Below are positions 7,193-14,463 of a stretch of 19,510 nucleotides of DNA, in pieces. Below the pieces are notes generated by a model. That model worked only from the letters and a program-made list of their open reading frames with translations, made no database searches and had not been told where the DNA came from. The DNA is taken from positions 1 to 19,510 of the forward strand of contig DOMW01000140.1 of assembly GCA_003510345.1 (NCBI GenBank), given 5' to 3'. Origin of the DNA: Clostridiales bacterium (GTDB lineage Bacteria > Bacillota > Clostridia > Christensenellales > Christensenellaceae). Position numbers and translations under genes: made by a program. Each line of letters begins with the position of its first letter. Within the stretch, counting starts at the first letter, position 1.

Positions 7193-8300
7193 GTTTATTC
7201 CGGTAGCTGTCCCCTGTTTGGCGGGGAATGAGAAGAAATATGTAAACGATTGCCTGGACACTACATGGATCTCTTCCAACGGAAAATATATCGGGGAATT
7301 TGAAAGCCGGTTTGCGGCGTATATAGGCACGCGGGAAGCGGTGGCGTGTTGCAATGGAACAGTGGCACTGCATTTGGCCCTTCTGGCATTGGGGATAAAA
7401 GAGGGCGACGAGGTGATCGTACCCTCCTTTACCTACATAGCGACGGCGAACGCGGTGCGCTATTGCGGGGCCACGCCCGTCTTTGCGGATAGCCTCGCGG
7501 ACACGTGGAACATGGACCCCGCCGCCATTCGAAAAAAGATAACGCCCAAGACAAAAGCGATTATTCCCGTGCACCTGTACGGCAACCCGTGCGATATGGA
7601 CGCCGTTATGGCGATTGCGAAAGAATACGGCTTGTTTGTAGTGGAAGACGCGGCGGAATGCCACGGCGCCATCTATGGCGGGCGAAAGGCCGGCGCGATA
7701 GGAACGATGGGCGTGTTCAGCTTTTTTGGAAATAAGATCATCACGACCGGAGAGGGCGGCATGATCGTTACGGACGACGCCGCGCTTGCGCAGAAAATGC
7801 GCCTTTATCGAGGGCAGGGGATGGATCCGAAAAAAAGATACTGGTTTGACATAATCGGCTACAATTACAGAATGACCAACATAGAGGCGGCATTAGGCCT
7901 TGCGCAGCTTGAGGGGATAGACCGGCAGATAGCCGCGCGCGGGCAAGTCGCGCAATGGTATATCGAAGAATTAGCTGATCTTTTTAAAGATGGCGTTCTT
8001 GTGTTCCAGAAAACGACGGCGAACGCGGAAAATGTGTGGTGGATGTTTTCTGTGCTGCTGACCGACCGGTGCGCCATATCCCGCGACGTCTTGATGGAAA
8101 AGATGCAGGCGGACGGTGTGGAAACAAGGCCGCTTTTTTATCCCATGCATGTGATGCCACCTTATCTTGACGAATCCGCCGGGTGCGAAGTGGCGGAGGA
8201 TATCGCGGCGCGGGGGCTCAACCTGCCGACGCACGCGCTGCTTGCGCGCGGCGATGTGGCGTACATATGCAGCAAGCTCAGAAACTATATCAAGGTATGA
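7185..8300 (+). CDS. per: DegT/DnrJ/EryC1 aminotransferase, probably GDP-perosamine synthase
   Basis: PLP-dependent sugar aminotransferase of 371 residues. The internal aldimine Lys is Lys184 in FFGNKIITTGEGGM; VEDAAECHG supplies the PLP-ring Asp region, and GYNYRMTN with GLAQLE is the conserved C-terminal half. The opening (PVAVPCLAGNEKKYV, then TTWISSNGKYI) and RGQGMDPKKRYWFDIIGYNYRMTN are what I recall of perosamine synthases (Per/RfbE), which transaminate GDP-4-keto-6-deoxymannose using glutamate. The upstream gmd supplies this substrate and the overlapping acetyltransferase gene (8 bases) would use the product. Start ATG 7185 has GAGGGA (7169-7174) upstream; GTG 7167 is an unlikely alternative. 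An aminotransferase for another 4-keto-6-deoxy sugar remains possible, but no TDP- or UDP-sugar dehydratase is present. Confidence 0.85.
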   Translation: MDKFIPVAVPCLAGNEKKYVNDCLDTTWISSNGKYIGEFESRFAAYIGTREAVACCNGTVALHLALLALGIKEGDEVIVPSFTYIATANAVRYCGATPVFADSLADTWNMDPAAIRKKITPKTKAIIPVHLYGNPCDMDAVMAIAKEYGLFVVEDAAECHGAIYGGRKAGAIGTMGVFSFFGNKIITTGEGGMIVTDDAALAQKMRLYRGQGMDPKKRYWFDIIGYNYRMTNIEAALGLAQLEGIDRQIAARGQVAQWYIEELADLFKDGVLVFQKTTANAENVWWMFSVLLTDRCAISRDVLMEKMQADGVETRPLFYPMHVMPPYLDESAGCEVAEDIAARGLNLPTHALLARGDVAYICSKLRNYIKV

Positions 8301-8304
8301 ATTT

Positions 8305-8309
8305 GGAGG
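8305..8309 (+). promoter_or_regulatory. Ribosome binding site fixing a GTG start
   Basis: GGAGG lies 7 bases before GTG 8317, just after the aminotransferase stop at 8300. It rules out the longer frame starting at 8167, which would overlap the aminotransferase and encode Arg/Ser-rich non-conserved sequence. Confidence 0.8.
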
Positions 8310-8316
8310 CGGACAG

Positions 8317-9324
8317 GTGAAGGTGTTACTTGCCAAAACAACGGAGACAACTTACGCGGAGGCGCGTATTTGCGAGACATTACGGCAAAAGCTTATAGAA
8401 TATGGGCATCAGGCGGACGTTGCCATATCGCCCGCCTGTTCTGACCCCGCGAATATGATGGAGCAAATTCTGGCGCAGCGGTGTTACCAGATAGCAAACG
8501 CCTGCGACAGCCTAGTGTGTTTTCGGTTTCCCACCTGGTTTTTCAATCATGCAAACAAGTATTTCTGGCTTACCGCCTACCAGCCTTTTTCAGCGCAGCC
8601 TTCATCGGATGAGCCAATGGTAAGCGATCCGTATTTATCGGAATACATAACGCGCGCCACGCGCGCCGCTATGGCGGAGGCGGAGAAAGTGTACGCCGCC
8701 ACCGGGGAAAGCGTGCCGGAATGTATGAATGACGCCGGGGTGGAATTGCTATATGCGCCCCTGGCCGGGGAAACAGCGTACCGGTGCGATTCCTTCGGCG
8801 ATACCATCTATTGCCACGCGCACGCCGCTTCCCTTCCTGATATCGATTTGGTCTTGCAGGCAATGCAACACACAAAGACGGGTGTGAAGGCGTTCATTGC
8901 GGGAATACCCAACGGCTCACAGGTAAAAGAGCATATCTGGAAGCGTATCGCGGAAGCGGGCCTGTCTAAAAAAGTGGGTGTGCAAGAGGAAACATTTACG
9001 GAAGAGAACCACATCGGCAACCTGTCGCGCTGCCTTGCGGTGCTTCCGGCGTTTTTGCCGTCCGGAACGGAGTTTCATTACGCCGTGCAGGAAGCGGGCT
9101 GCTGCAATAAACCGGTGATATCCTGCGCTTCACCCGACTGCGACTTGCTCCGGCATGAAAAAAGCGGATATTGGGCGGGGCGCGACCCAAAAGTACTGGC
9201 GCGTTTATTTGATACCCTGTTTGAAGATAAAGCACTCGCGGAGAAAATGGGAGCGGAAAACGGCAGGACGGTGCGCGGCCTTGGGCTTTCCTGGGAGTCT
9301 ATAGTCGGGAGGTTTACGAATTGA
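8317..9324 (+). CDS. Degenerate GT4-like glycosyltransferase (probable pseudo-GT), paralogue of the next gene
   Basis: 335 residues from GTG 8317. It aligns along its length with the following GT: FRFPTWFFNHANKYFWL versus IKFPVYYIEHPNKTLWM, RCDSFGD versus YCDSYGD, TGVKAFIAG versus SGVKLLLAG, and the ends LSWESIVGRFTN versus ITWENVIGSLTK. Around the donor site the two align without gaps, and here the Arg and Lys become His169 and Pro174. The first acid of the E-x7-E motif becomes Thr251, and only Glu259 remains. The GT-B fold is probably kept but donor binding and catalysis probably are not. A role as an activating or scaffolding partner of the neighbour is inferred. An inverting or unusual GT using other residues is a less likely alternative. 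Its stop overlaps the next start (TTGA). Confidence 0.75.
   Translation: MKVLLAKTTETTYAEARICETLRQKLIEYGHQADVAISPACSDPANMMEQILAQRCYQIANACDSLVCFRFPTWFFNHANKYFWLTAYQPFSAQPSSDEPMVSDPYLSEYITRATRAAMAEAEKVYAATGESVPECMNDAGVELLYAPLAGETAYRCDSFGDTIYCHAHAASLPDIDLVLQAMQHTKTGVKAFIAGIPNGSQVKEHIWKRIAEAGLSKKVGVQEETFTEENHIGNLSRCLAVLPAFLPSGTEFHYAVQEAGCCNKPVISCASPDCDLLRHEKSGYWAGRDPKVLARLFDTLFEDKALAEKMGAENGRTVRGLGLSWESIVGRFTN
9307..9312 (+). promoter_or_regulatory. Ribosome binding site fixing a TTG start
   Basis: GGGAGG lies 8 bases before TTG 9321. The TTG shares TTGA with the stop of the preceding gene and gives the expected first strand MRIAVVNS, so translation of the two genes is probably coupled. Confidence 0.75.
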
Positions 9325-10361
9325 GAATTGCCGTAGTGAACAGCATGGTACCCTTTGTTTACGGGGGCTCCGAATTTTTAATAGACAGTCTCGTGGAAAA
9401 GCTGAATGAATACGGGCACGACGCGCGGGCGGTGCTGCTTCCGGTTGCCTGGGCTTCGGCCGAGGAAATCGAGTACGGCATGATGGGTATGCGCCTGACA
9501 AAACTCGAGAATACGGACAAGATGATTGCGATCAAGTTCCCGGTGTATTATATCGAGCATCCCAACAAGACGCTGTGGATGGTACACCAGTTCAGGCAGG
9601 CTTATGACCTGGAGGGTACGGAATACAATTTTTTTACACAGGAACATGAACATCAAAAACTGAAGCGGGCGGTTATGCAATCGGATAACGCGAATTTTAA
9701 AAAGCTTAAGGGAAATATTTACGTCAATTCACAAGTGACGGCAGACCGGCTTAAAAAATTCAACGGGTTTGACGCCAAGGTGCTTTTCCCGCCGCTGATG
9801 GACGCGCGGCGGTTTTATTGTGATTCCTACGGGGATTACGCATTCTATGTGAGCCGGGTAAACCACATCAAGCGGCAGTATGTCGCGGTGGAGGCGATGC
9901 GCTATGTGAAGAGCGGCGTAAAGCTGCTTCTGGCGGGCAAGGGCGACATACCGGAAGAGGAAAATCGCATCCACAGAATGATAGAGGAATATGGGCTTTC
10001 CGGTAAAGTGACGTATCTCGACCGTTTTGTGTCGCAGCAGGAAAAAGCGGATTACCTTTCAAAAGCGTTGTGCGGCCTTTATCTGGCGTATGACGAGGAC
10101 TCTTATGGATATGTGACGCTTGAATGTATGCACGCGAAAAAGCCTATGATCACGTTTACGGATTCGGGCGGTACAGATGTGGTGGTGCATAACGACCGCA
10201 CGGGGTATATGGTGGAACCCACGCCGGAGGCGCTTGCGGAAGCGCTGGACAATATGTATGAAAACCGAAAGAAAACGATTGAAATGGGTGAGAATTGTAT
10301 GCCGCTTTTAGAGGAGCTGGGCATTACCTGGGAAAATGTGATTGGGAGCTTGACGAAATGA
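9321..10361 (+). CDS. GT4-family glycosyltransferase
   Basis: 346 residues, retaining GT-B fold, cytoplasmic. The N-terminal domain has the acceptor-side glycine-rich loop (VYGGSE) and the FPVYYIEHPNKTLWMVHQFRQAYD segment characteristic of one GT4 subgroup. The C-terminal domain has the donor-phosphate Arg179 and Lys184 in VSRVNHIKRQ, and the acidic motif EDSYGYVTLE (Glu259/Asp260 to Glu268), in which Asp replaces the first Glu in strict x7 spacing. Expected to transfer a sugar from GDP-D-rhamnose, GDP-perosamine or GDP-mannose to the growing glycan; the exact linkage cannot be read from sequence. The TTG start overlaps the preceding pseudo-GT-like gene and its own stop overlaps the next ATG, so three GT genes are translationally linked. 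Confidence 0.88.
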   Translation: MRIAVVNSMVPFVYGGSEFLIDSLVEKLNEYGHDARAVLLPVAWASAEEIEYGMMGMRLTKLENTDKMIAIKFPVYYIEHPNKTLWMVHQFRQAYDLEGTEYNFFTQEHEHQKLKRAVMQSDNANFKKLKGNIYVNSQVTADRLKKFNGFDAKVLFPPLMDARRFYCDSYGDYAFYVSRVNHIKRQYVAVEAMRYVKSGVKLLLAGKGDIPEEENRIHRMIEEYGLSGKVTYLDRFVSQQEKADYLSKALCGLYLAYDEDSYGYVTLECMHAKKPMITFTDSGGTDVVVHNDRTGYMVEPTPEALAEALDNMYENRKKTIEMGENCMPLLEELGITWENVIGSLTK

Positions 10362-11734
10362 AGATAGCATGGTTTACGCCATTTGGAATAAAAAGCGCCA
10401 TAGGGGCCTACAGCAAGCATGCGGCGGAAGCGCTCGCGCAGTATGAGGGCGCCGTGGTCGACCTGTTTGTGGAAAAACAGGATAAAATGCACGAGACAAC
10501 GCTGCGGAAGATTTTTTTCAAGGACTATGAAGATGTGGAAGATTTACTCCCTTCCTATGACGCGGTGATTTATAACATGGGGAATTATGCGCCGTTCCAT
10601 GCCGCGATCTACGATGTGCTGCTGGCGTATCCCGGGATCGTAATCTCCCATGATGTGAGCATGGCGGAGTTTATGCTGGGTTATTGTAATCGGCAGGATC
10701 CCGCGATGTTTGGAAGGTTACTCGGGCGCCTGTATGGCCAGGAAGCCGCTGTCCGTATCCTGTATGATATCGGTTCCCGGGCTGCGGTATATAAAGTCGA
10801 TTTTCTGAAGTACAATATGCAGGAATTTGTACTGCGGACCGCAAAAGGGGTGGTTGTGCACTCCCGTTACCACGCGCGTGTATTGGAAGAAAAGCGCCTT
10901 CGCCCTGTAGCAGTGATCCCGCTGATAGAGATGTGTGACGTTGTGGGGGGGGGCGATGGGGAAAGCCCGATTCCGGCGGGGCGCGTCAGTGTGCTTACGG
11001 TCGGCCAGGCAAACTGGAACAAAATGTCGCTGGAAGTTATGGAGGCGATCGGGAAAAACCGGTTTTTGCGGGAAAATATTTGCTACTATGTCGTGGGGGC
11101 TACAAACGATAGCTTTTACCTGGATAGGTTGTTCCGGTTGCATGAAAAGCTAAAGCTTGAAGACTGTGTTAAGCTGATAGGCTATGTTGACTACCAGACA
11201 TTAAACAGGTATTATAGCAACGTGGATATGATCTGCAATTTACGGTATCCGGCTTTTGAAGGTGGCTCCGCCAGCTTGCAGGAAGCACTTCTGCGGGGAA
11301 AACCCACACTGGTTTTAGATACCGGGCTGTACCACGGCTTGCCGGACGACTGTGTTGTTAAGGTCAGCGTAGCCGATATGGAAAAAGAATTACCGGATAA
11401 GCTTACGGCGCTTGTGAAAAACGCGCAGTACCGTGAGGAGCTCGGCACAAGGGGCCGGGCATTCGCGCAGGAATATTACGATAAACAGAAGTATGCCAAA
11501 AAGATGATTGCGTTTATAGAAGAGGTGGCGCGGCCGGATCTTAAAACAGCTCCGCTGCGGCGGCTTCTTGAAAAAGTACGCGTGGAGCTGAAAGAAACAG
11601 GGATGAATACCACCCTTGGCGAACCGCGCTTGCAGGTGGTAGATGGTATCGGCCGCGATATAGAATACTTGTTTGATATCGATACTATGCCAAAACGCGG
11701 CGATAGCAAAAAGAATGAGGATATGAATGAATAA
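10358..11734 (+). CDS. GT4-family glycosyltransferase with internal G9 tract
   Basis: 458 residues from ATG 10358 (ATGA overlap; GGGAG at 10344-10348). The first domain opens KIAWFTPFG, followed by YPGIVISHDVSM. The second domain starts around VLTVGQANWNK, with Lys222 as likely donor-phosphate ligand, and carries a full E-x7-E motif (Glu301 to Glu309, EGGSASLQE). Predicted to add a sugar of the operon's glycan. The last 60 or so residues after the GT-B fold are charged and may be a linker or interaction tail. A run of nine G residues (10945-10953) encodes VVGGGDG between the two domains; loss or gain of one G would truncate the protein before its donor-binding domain. Its stop overlaps the wzm start by 8 bases. 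Confidence 0.86.
   Translation: MKIAWFTPFGIKSAIGAYSKHAAEALAQYEGAVVDLFVEKQDKMHETTLRKIFFKDYEDVEDLLPSYDAVIYNMGNYAPFHAAIYDVLLAYPGIVISHDVSMAEFMLGYCNRQDPAMFGRLLGRLYGQEAAVRILYDIGSRAAVYKVDFLKYNMQEFVLRTAKGVVVHSRYHARVLEEKRLRPVAVIPLIEMCDVVGGGDGESPIPAGRVSVLTVGQANWNKMSLEVMEAIGKNRFLRENICYYVVGATNDSFYLDRLFRLHEKLKLEDCVKLIGYVDYQTLNRYYSNVDMICNLRYPAFEGGSASLQEALLRGKPTLVLDTGLYHGLPDDCVVKVSVADMEKELPDKLTALVKNAQYREELGTRGRAFAQEYYDKQKYAKKMIAFIEEVARPDLKTAPLRRLLEKVRVELKETGMNTTLGEPRLQVVDGIGRDIEYLFDIDTMPKRGDSKKNEDMNE
10945..10953 (+). repeat. Homopolymeric G9 tract inside a GT gene
   Basis: Nine consecutive G residues lie within the coding sequence, at the inter-domain linker of the GT4 protein. It is the longest G run noticed in the window. 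Such tracts are classical slipped-strand phase-variation sites, and also common sequencing-error sites. The frame is intact at nine. Confidence 0.9.
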
Positions 11735-12500
11735 CCTGAAAGACTTGTGGAACTACCGCATGATGATCGGCAGTTTGGTAAAAAAAGAACTGATTGCGCG
11801 CTATAAAGGCTCGGTGCTTGGGTTTTTGTGGACGTTTATCAATCCGCTGTTTCAACTGATCATCTACACGGTTTTGTTTTCTGTGATTATGCGGTCGGGC
11901 ATCGATAACTACGCTATGTTTCTGTTTGTGGGCCTTGTGCCGTGGCTTTTTTGCGCTACATCGCTCACGACGGGCTCTATGAGCGTGGTCATGTCGGCAG
12001 GGCTGGTGCAAAAAATATATTTCCCGCGTATGGTGCTACCCATTGTTTCCGTTACGGCAAATTTTGTAAACATGCTGCTCTCCTTTGTGATTGTGTTCAT
12101 TGCTCTTATCGCGACGGGGGTAGGCATCGCGCCTGTAGCGGCGATGCTGCCCGTGGTAATGATCATAGAATATTTCTTTGTGCTGGGGCTGGTACTTATC
12201 TTTTCCGGGTTGGCGGTCTATTTCCGTGACCTTGAGCATATACTGGGCATTGTAACCATGGCATGGATGTACCTGACGCCCATTTTGTATACAGTCGATA
12301 TGGTGCCCCCCGCTTTACAGACGTTTATGAAATATAACCCTATGACCGGGGTGATCCTTTCTTATAGGAATGTGTTATACTATCAGACAATGCCGGAGTT
12401 TGACATGCTTTTGCTTACAGTCGTTTATGCCGCTATTTTTATGGTGGTGGGCTATTTTGTATTTCAGCGTCTGCAACGGAAGTTTGCCGAAGAGCTTTGA
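11727..12500 (+). CDS. wzm: ABC-2 type polysaccharide export permease
   Basis: 257 residues, the usual length for Wzm/TagG/RfbA permeases. The N-terminal amphipathic part contains LVKKELIARYKGSVLGFLW, the typical lead-in to the first membrane helix. About six hydrophobic segments are visible (around residues 30-55, 62-85, 105-130, 138-165, 172-195 and 226-247), with the conserved PILYTVDMVP loop and KYNPMTGVI after the fifth. It forms the membrane channel with the ATPase encoded next and would move the finished lipid-linked glycan across the cytoplasmic membrane. Start ATG 11727 has GAGG at 11717-11720. It overlaps the GT gene by 8 bases, and wzt begins 20 bases after its stop. Confidence 0.93.
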   Translation: MNNLKDLWNYRMMIGSLVKKELIARYKGSVLGFLWTFINPLFQLIIYTVLFSVIMRSGIDNYAMFLFVGLVPWLFCATSLTTGSMSVVMSAGLVQKIYFPRMVLPIVSVTANFVNMLLSFVIVFIALIATGVGIAPVAAMLPVVMIIEYFFVLGLVLIFSGLAVYFRDLEHILGIVTMAWMYLTPILYTVDMVPPALQTFMKYNPMTGVILSYRNVLYYQTMPEFDMLLLTVVYAAIFMVVGYFVFQRLQRKFAEEL

Positions 12501-12520
12501 TTCTTGGAGATATAATGTAA

Positions 12521-14011
12521 ATGGATATTATTGAAGTGAAAAATGTAACCAAACGGTTTAAATCTTATGCGGATAAAGCCGTAACCTTGAAAGAAAAAGC
12601 AATTTTTAAAAAACGGCGCAAATTTGCCGAGCGGGAAGTTTTAAAGAATATCAATGTCTCTATATCAAATGGCGAGGTTGTGGGCCTCATTGGTGAGAAC
12701 GGATGCGGCAAAAGCACCCTTTTAAAGCTTTTAACGGGTATTATGTACCCGGAGGAAGGAACGATCACCGTTGATGGGCGTGTTTCCAGCTTAATCGAGC
12801 TGGGGGCGGGGTTTCACCCCGATATGTCCGGGCGGGACAACGTATATACAAACGCAGCTATTTTCGGCCTTTCAAAAAAGGAAACGGACAAGCGGTTTCA
12901 GGATATATTGGATTTTTCGGAATTGCATGAATTTATCGACAATCCGGTGCGCACCTATTCCTCCGGTATGTATATGCGCCTCGCATTTTCCGTGGCGATC
13001 AATGTGGATGCCGATATCCTGCTGATCGACGAAATACTGGCGGTGGGCGACGCGAATTTTAAAGCAAAATGTTTCAACAAACTTGACTCCTTAAAGGCGC
13101 AAGGCAAAACGATCGTGATCGTCACGCATGATATCGGTACGGTAGAGCGGTTTTGTACGCGCGCGCTGTGGCTCAATAACGGCAGGATCGCCAAAAGTGG
13201 CGACCGGTACCGTGTGGTCGAGGCATACCTCGCGTACATGGCGGAAAAACGTGAACGGTTGTTTGATAACGGTAAAGATTTTGACAAGGACGATGTGTTC
13301 CTGGCCTATAACTATCTTCTGCAAAGATTGCCGGACAGTGAGGAAACTGTGAACAACGCCTGTAACATATTCCGAAACAGGCAGGAACTTGCGGAATCGA
13401 TTATAGAATCGGCCGAGTTTGCGGAAAGGGCGGAAAATAACGATTTTAAAGGCGTGTCCACAGAAAGGGCCTTCCGGGAATTTGAAGCGTATCGCTATAC
13501 AAAACGGCACGAAGCACAAGCGGAAGAAGCGAGAACCGAAAGCGGTGACGAGTTTTCGGATGAGATCGTCGGCGAAACGGAAACGCATATGCGGTTTGGC
13601 AATGGAAAAGCGGTGATACTGGATGCCGCGTTTTTGAGCGCAGGCGAAAACAGCGCGGACACCTTGCGCGGCGGGCAACAGGCGACACTTAAAATAGATT
13701 ACAAAATAAACGAAAAAGTGCAACATTACATATTTGGGTTTGATATTTTCACTGTGGATGACATTCATTGCTATGGGACAAGCATGAATGCGGACGGCTA
13801 TATCTTTACATCCGCAAAAGAACAGGGCAGCGTGTACTGCGCCTTAAAAGATATGAACCTGGCGCCGGGGGAATATTTCCTGAATGTTTTTGTGCTCGAT
13901 AATGCGCACAACCCGCTTGATTATATCAAAAGATACCGTACATTCTATGTGACGGGTGAAGAGAAATCCACCGGTATTGTGACATTCCGGCATGAGTGGT
14001 CGGTAAACTGA
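12521..14011 (+). CDS. wzt: Polysaccharide export ABC ATPase with Wzt C-terminal domain and inserted DUF4214-like module
   Basis: 496 residues in three parts. The N-terminal ATPase has Walker A GENGCGKST (residues 58-66, Lys64), signature YSSGM, Walker B LLIDE (Asp170, Glu171) and the switch His in VTHD. The C-terminal domain (about 358-496) is a beta-sandwich like Wzt_C, which in E. coli O8/O9a binds the modified end of the finished polysaccharide before export. Between them, residues about 257-305 contain AYNYLLQRLPD and then ELAESIIESAEF, which fits the DUF4214 pattern (L.R.PD core, later S-x-EF), an unusual insertion for Wzt. Start ATG 12521 has GGAGA at 12506-12510. With wzm it forms the exporter, and the C-terminal domain implies a specific end-modification, perhaps by the FkbM-like protein. 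Confidence 0.93.
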   Translation: MDIIEVKNVTKRFKSYADKAVTLKEKAIFKKRRKFAEREVLKNINVSISNGEVVGLIGENGCGKSTLLKLLTGIMYPEEGTITVDGRVSSLIELGAGFHPDMSGRDNVYTNAAIFGLSKKETDKRFQDILDFSELHEFIDNPVRTYSSGMYMRLAFSVAINVDADILLIDEILAVGDANFKAKCFNKLDSLKAQGKTIVIVTHDIGTVERFCTRALWLNNGRIAKSGDRYRVVEAYLAYMAEKRERLFDNGKDFDKDDVFLAYNYLLQRLPDSEETVNNACNIFRNRQELAESIIESAEFAERAENNDFKGVSTERAFREFEAYRYTKRHEAQAEEARTESGDEFSDEIVGETETHMRFGNGKAVILDAAFLSAGENSADTLRGGQQATLKIDYKINEKVQHYIFGFDIFTVDDIHCYGTSMNADGYIFTSAKEQGSVYCALKDMNLAPGEYFLNVFVLDNAHNPLDYIKRYRTFYVTGEEKSTGIVTFRHEWSVN

Positions 14012-14028
14012 GAAAGGCGGCATATACC

Positions 14029-14463
14029 ATGACGGATAGCCAGAGAATCATTTATGAAAAACTGCGACTGGCGAGGAAGGAAGAAATCCGCATAAGCCGC
14101 GAATACGAAGCGCGTTTTGAGGATGTAGACAAGTTGATTCAATCGGCGCAACATGACGTAGGCTTTCATTATGAGACGCCTATCACTTCCAAAAAACGAG
14201 GCGTTGGAAAAATCATCGTGGCGTATAAAAAGTTTATCCGAAAGAGCATCGCGTTCATCATGGGGCCGATTTTGGCGGAGCAAACCGAGAAAAACAAACG
14301 TTTTTACAAGATTTTGCATCACTTATCCGAAATACAGCGCATGATGAAAAAAGACATGGAACAGGAGACAGCCCGGGTAAAAAACGAGCTGCGGCGGCTG
14401 GACGGAATGCTAAAGCAAAAGAGTAATGACATAAAAAGCGGTGCTTTGGAGAATAGGGAATGA
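14029..14463 (+). CDS. Small coiled-coil protein with basic amphipathic segment
   Basis: 144 residues, no recognised enzymatic domain. The N-terminal third is a charged helix (EKLRLARKEEIRISREYEAR). A central segment, SKKRGVGKIIVAYKKFIRK then SIAFIMGPILAEQ, is basic and amphipathic and could lie on the membrane. The C-terminal third is again coiled-coil-like (RVKNELRRLDGMLKQKS). Similar short segments precede coiled coils in polysaccharide-locus methyltransferases and glycosyltransferases, so a scaffold or membrane-anchoring role is inferred. ATG 14029 is chosen over GTG 13996, which overlaps wzt; AAAGG (14013-14017) lies upstream. The stop overlaps the next start (ATGA), so it is probably made in step with the double GT. 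Confidence 0.7.
   Translation: MTDSQRIIYEKLRLARKEEIRISREYEARFEDVDKLIQSAQHDVGFHYETPITSKKRGVGKIIVAYKKFIRKSIAFIMGPILAEQTEKNKRFYKILHHLSEIQRMMKKDMEQETARVKNELRRLDGMLKQKSNDIKSGALENRE

Noticed and set aside
6377..7354. 325-codon open frame on the - strand
   Set aside because: Lies opposite the acetyltransferase and gene junctions on both sides, which carry clear family motifs; its translation has no recognisable domain.
12511..12516. TATAAT before wzt as an internal promoter
   Set aside because: No matching -35 box at proper spacing; it overlaps the space between the ribosome site and the start codon.
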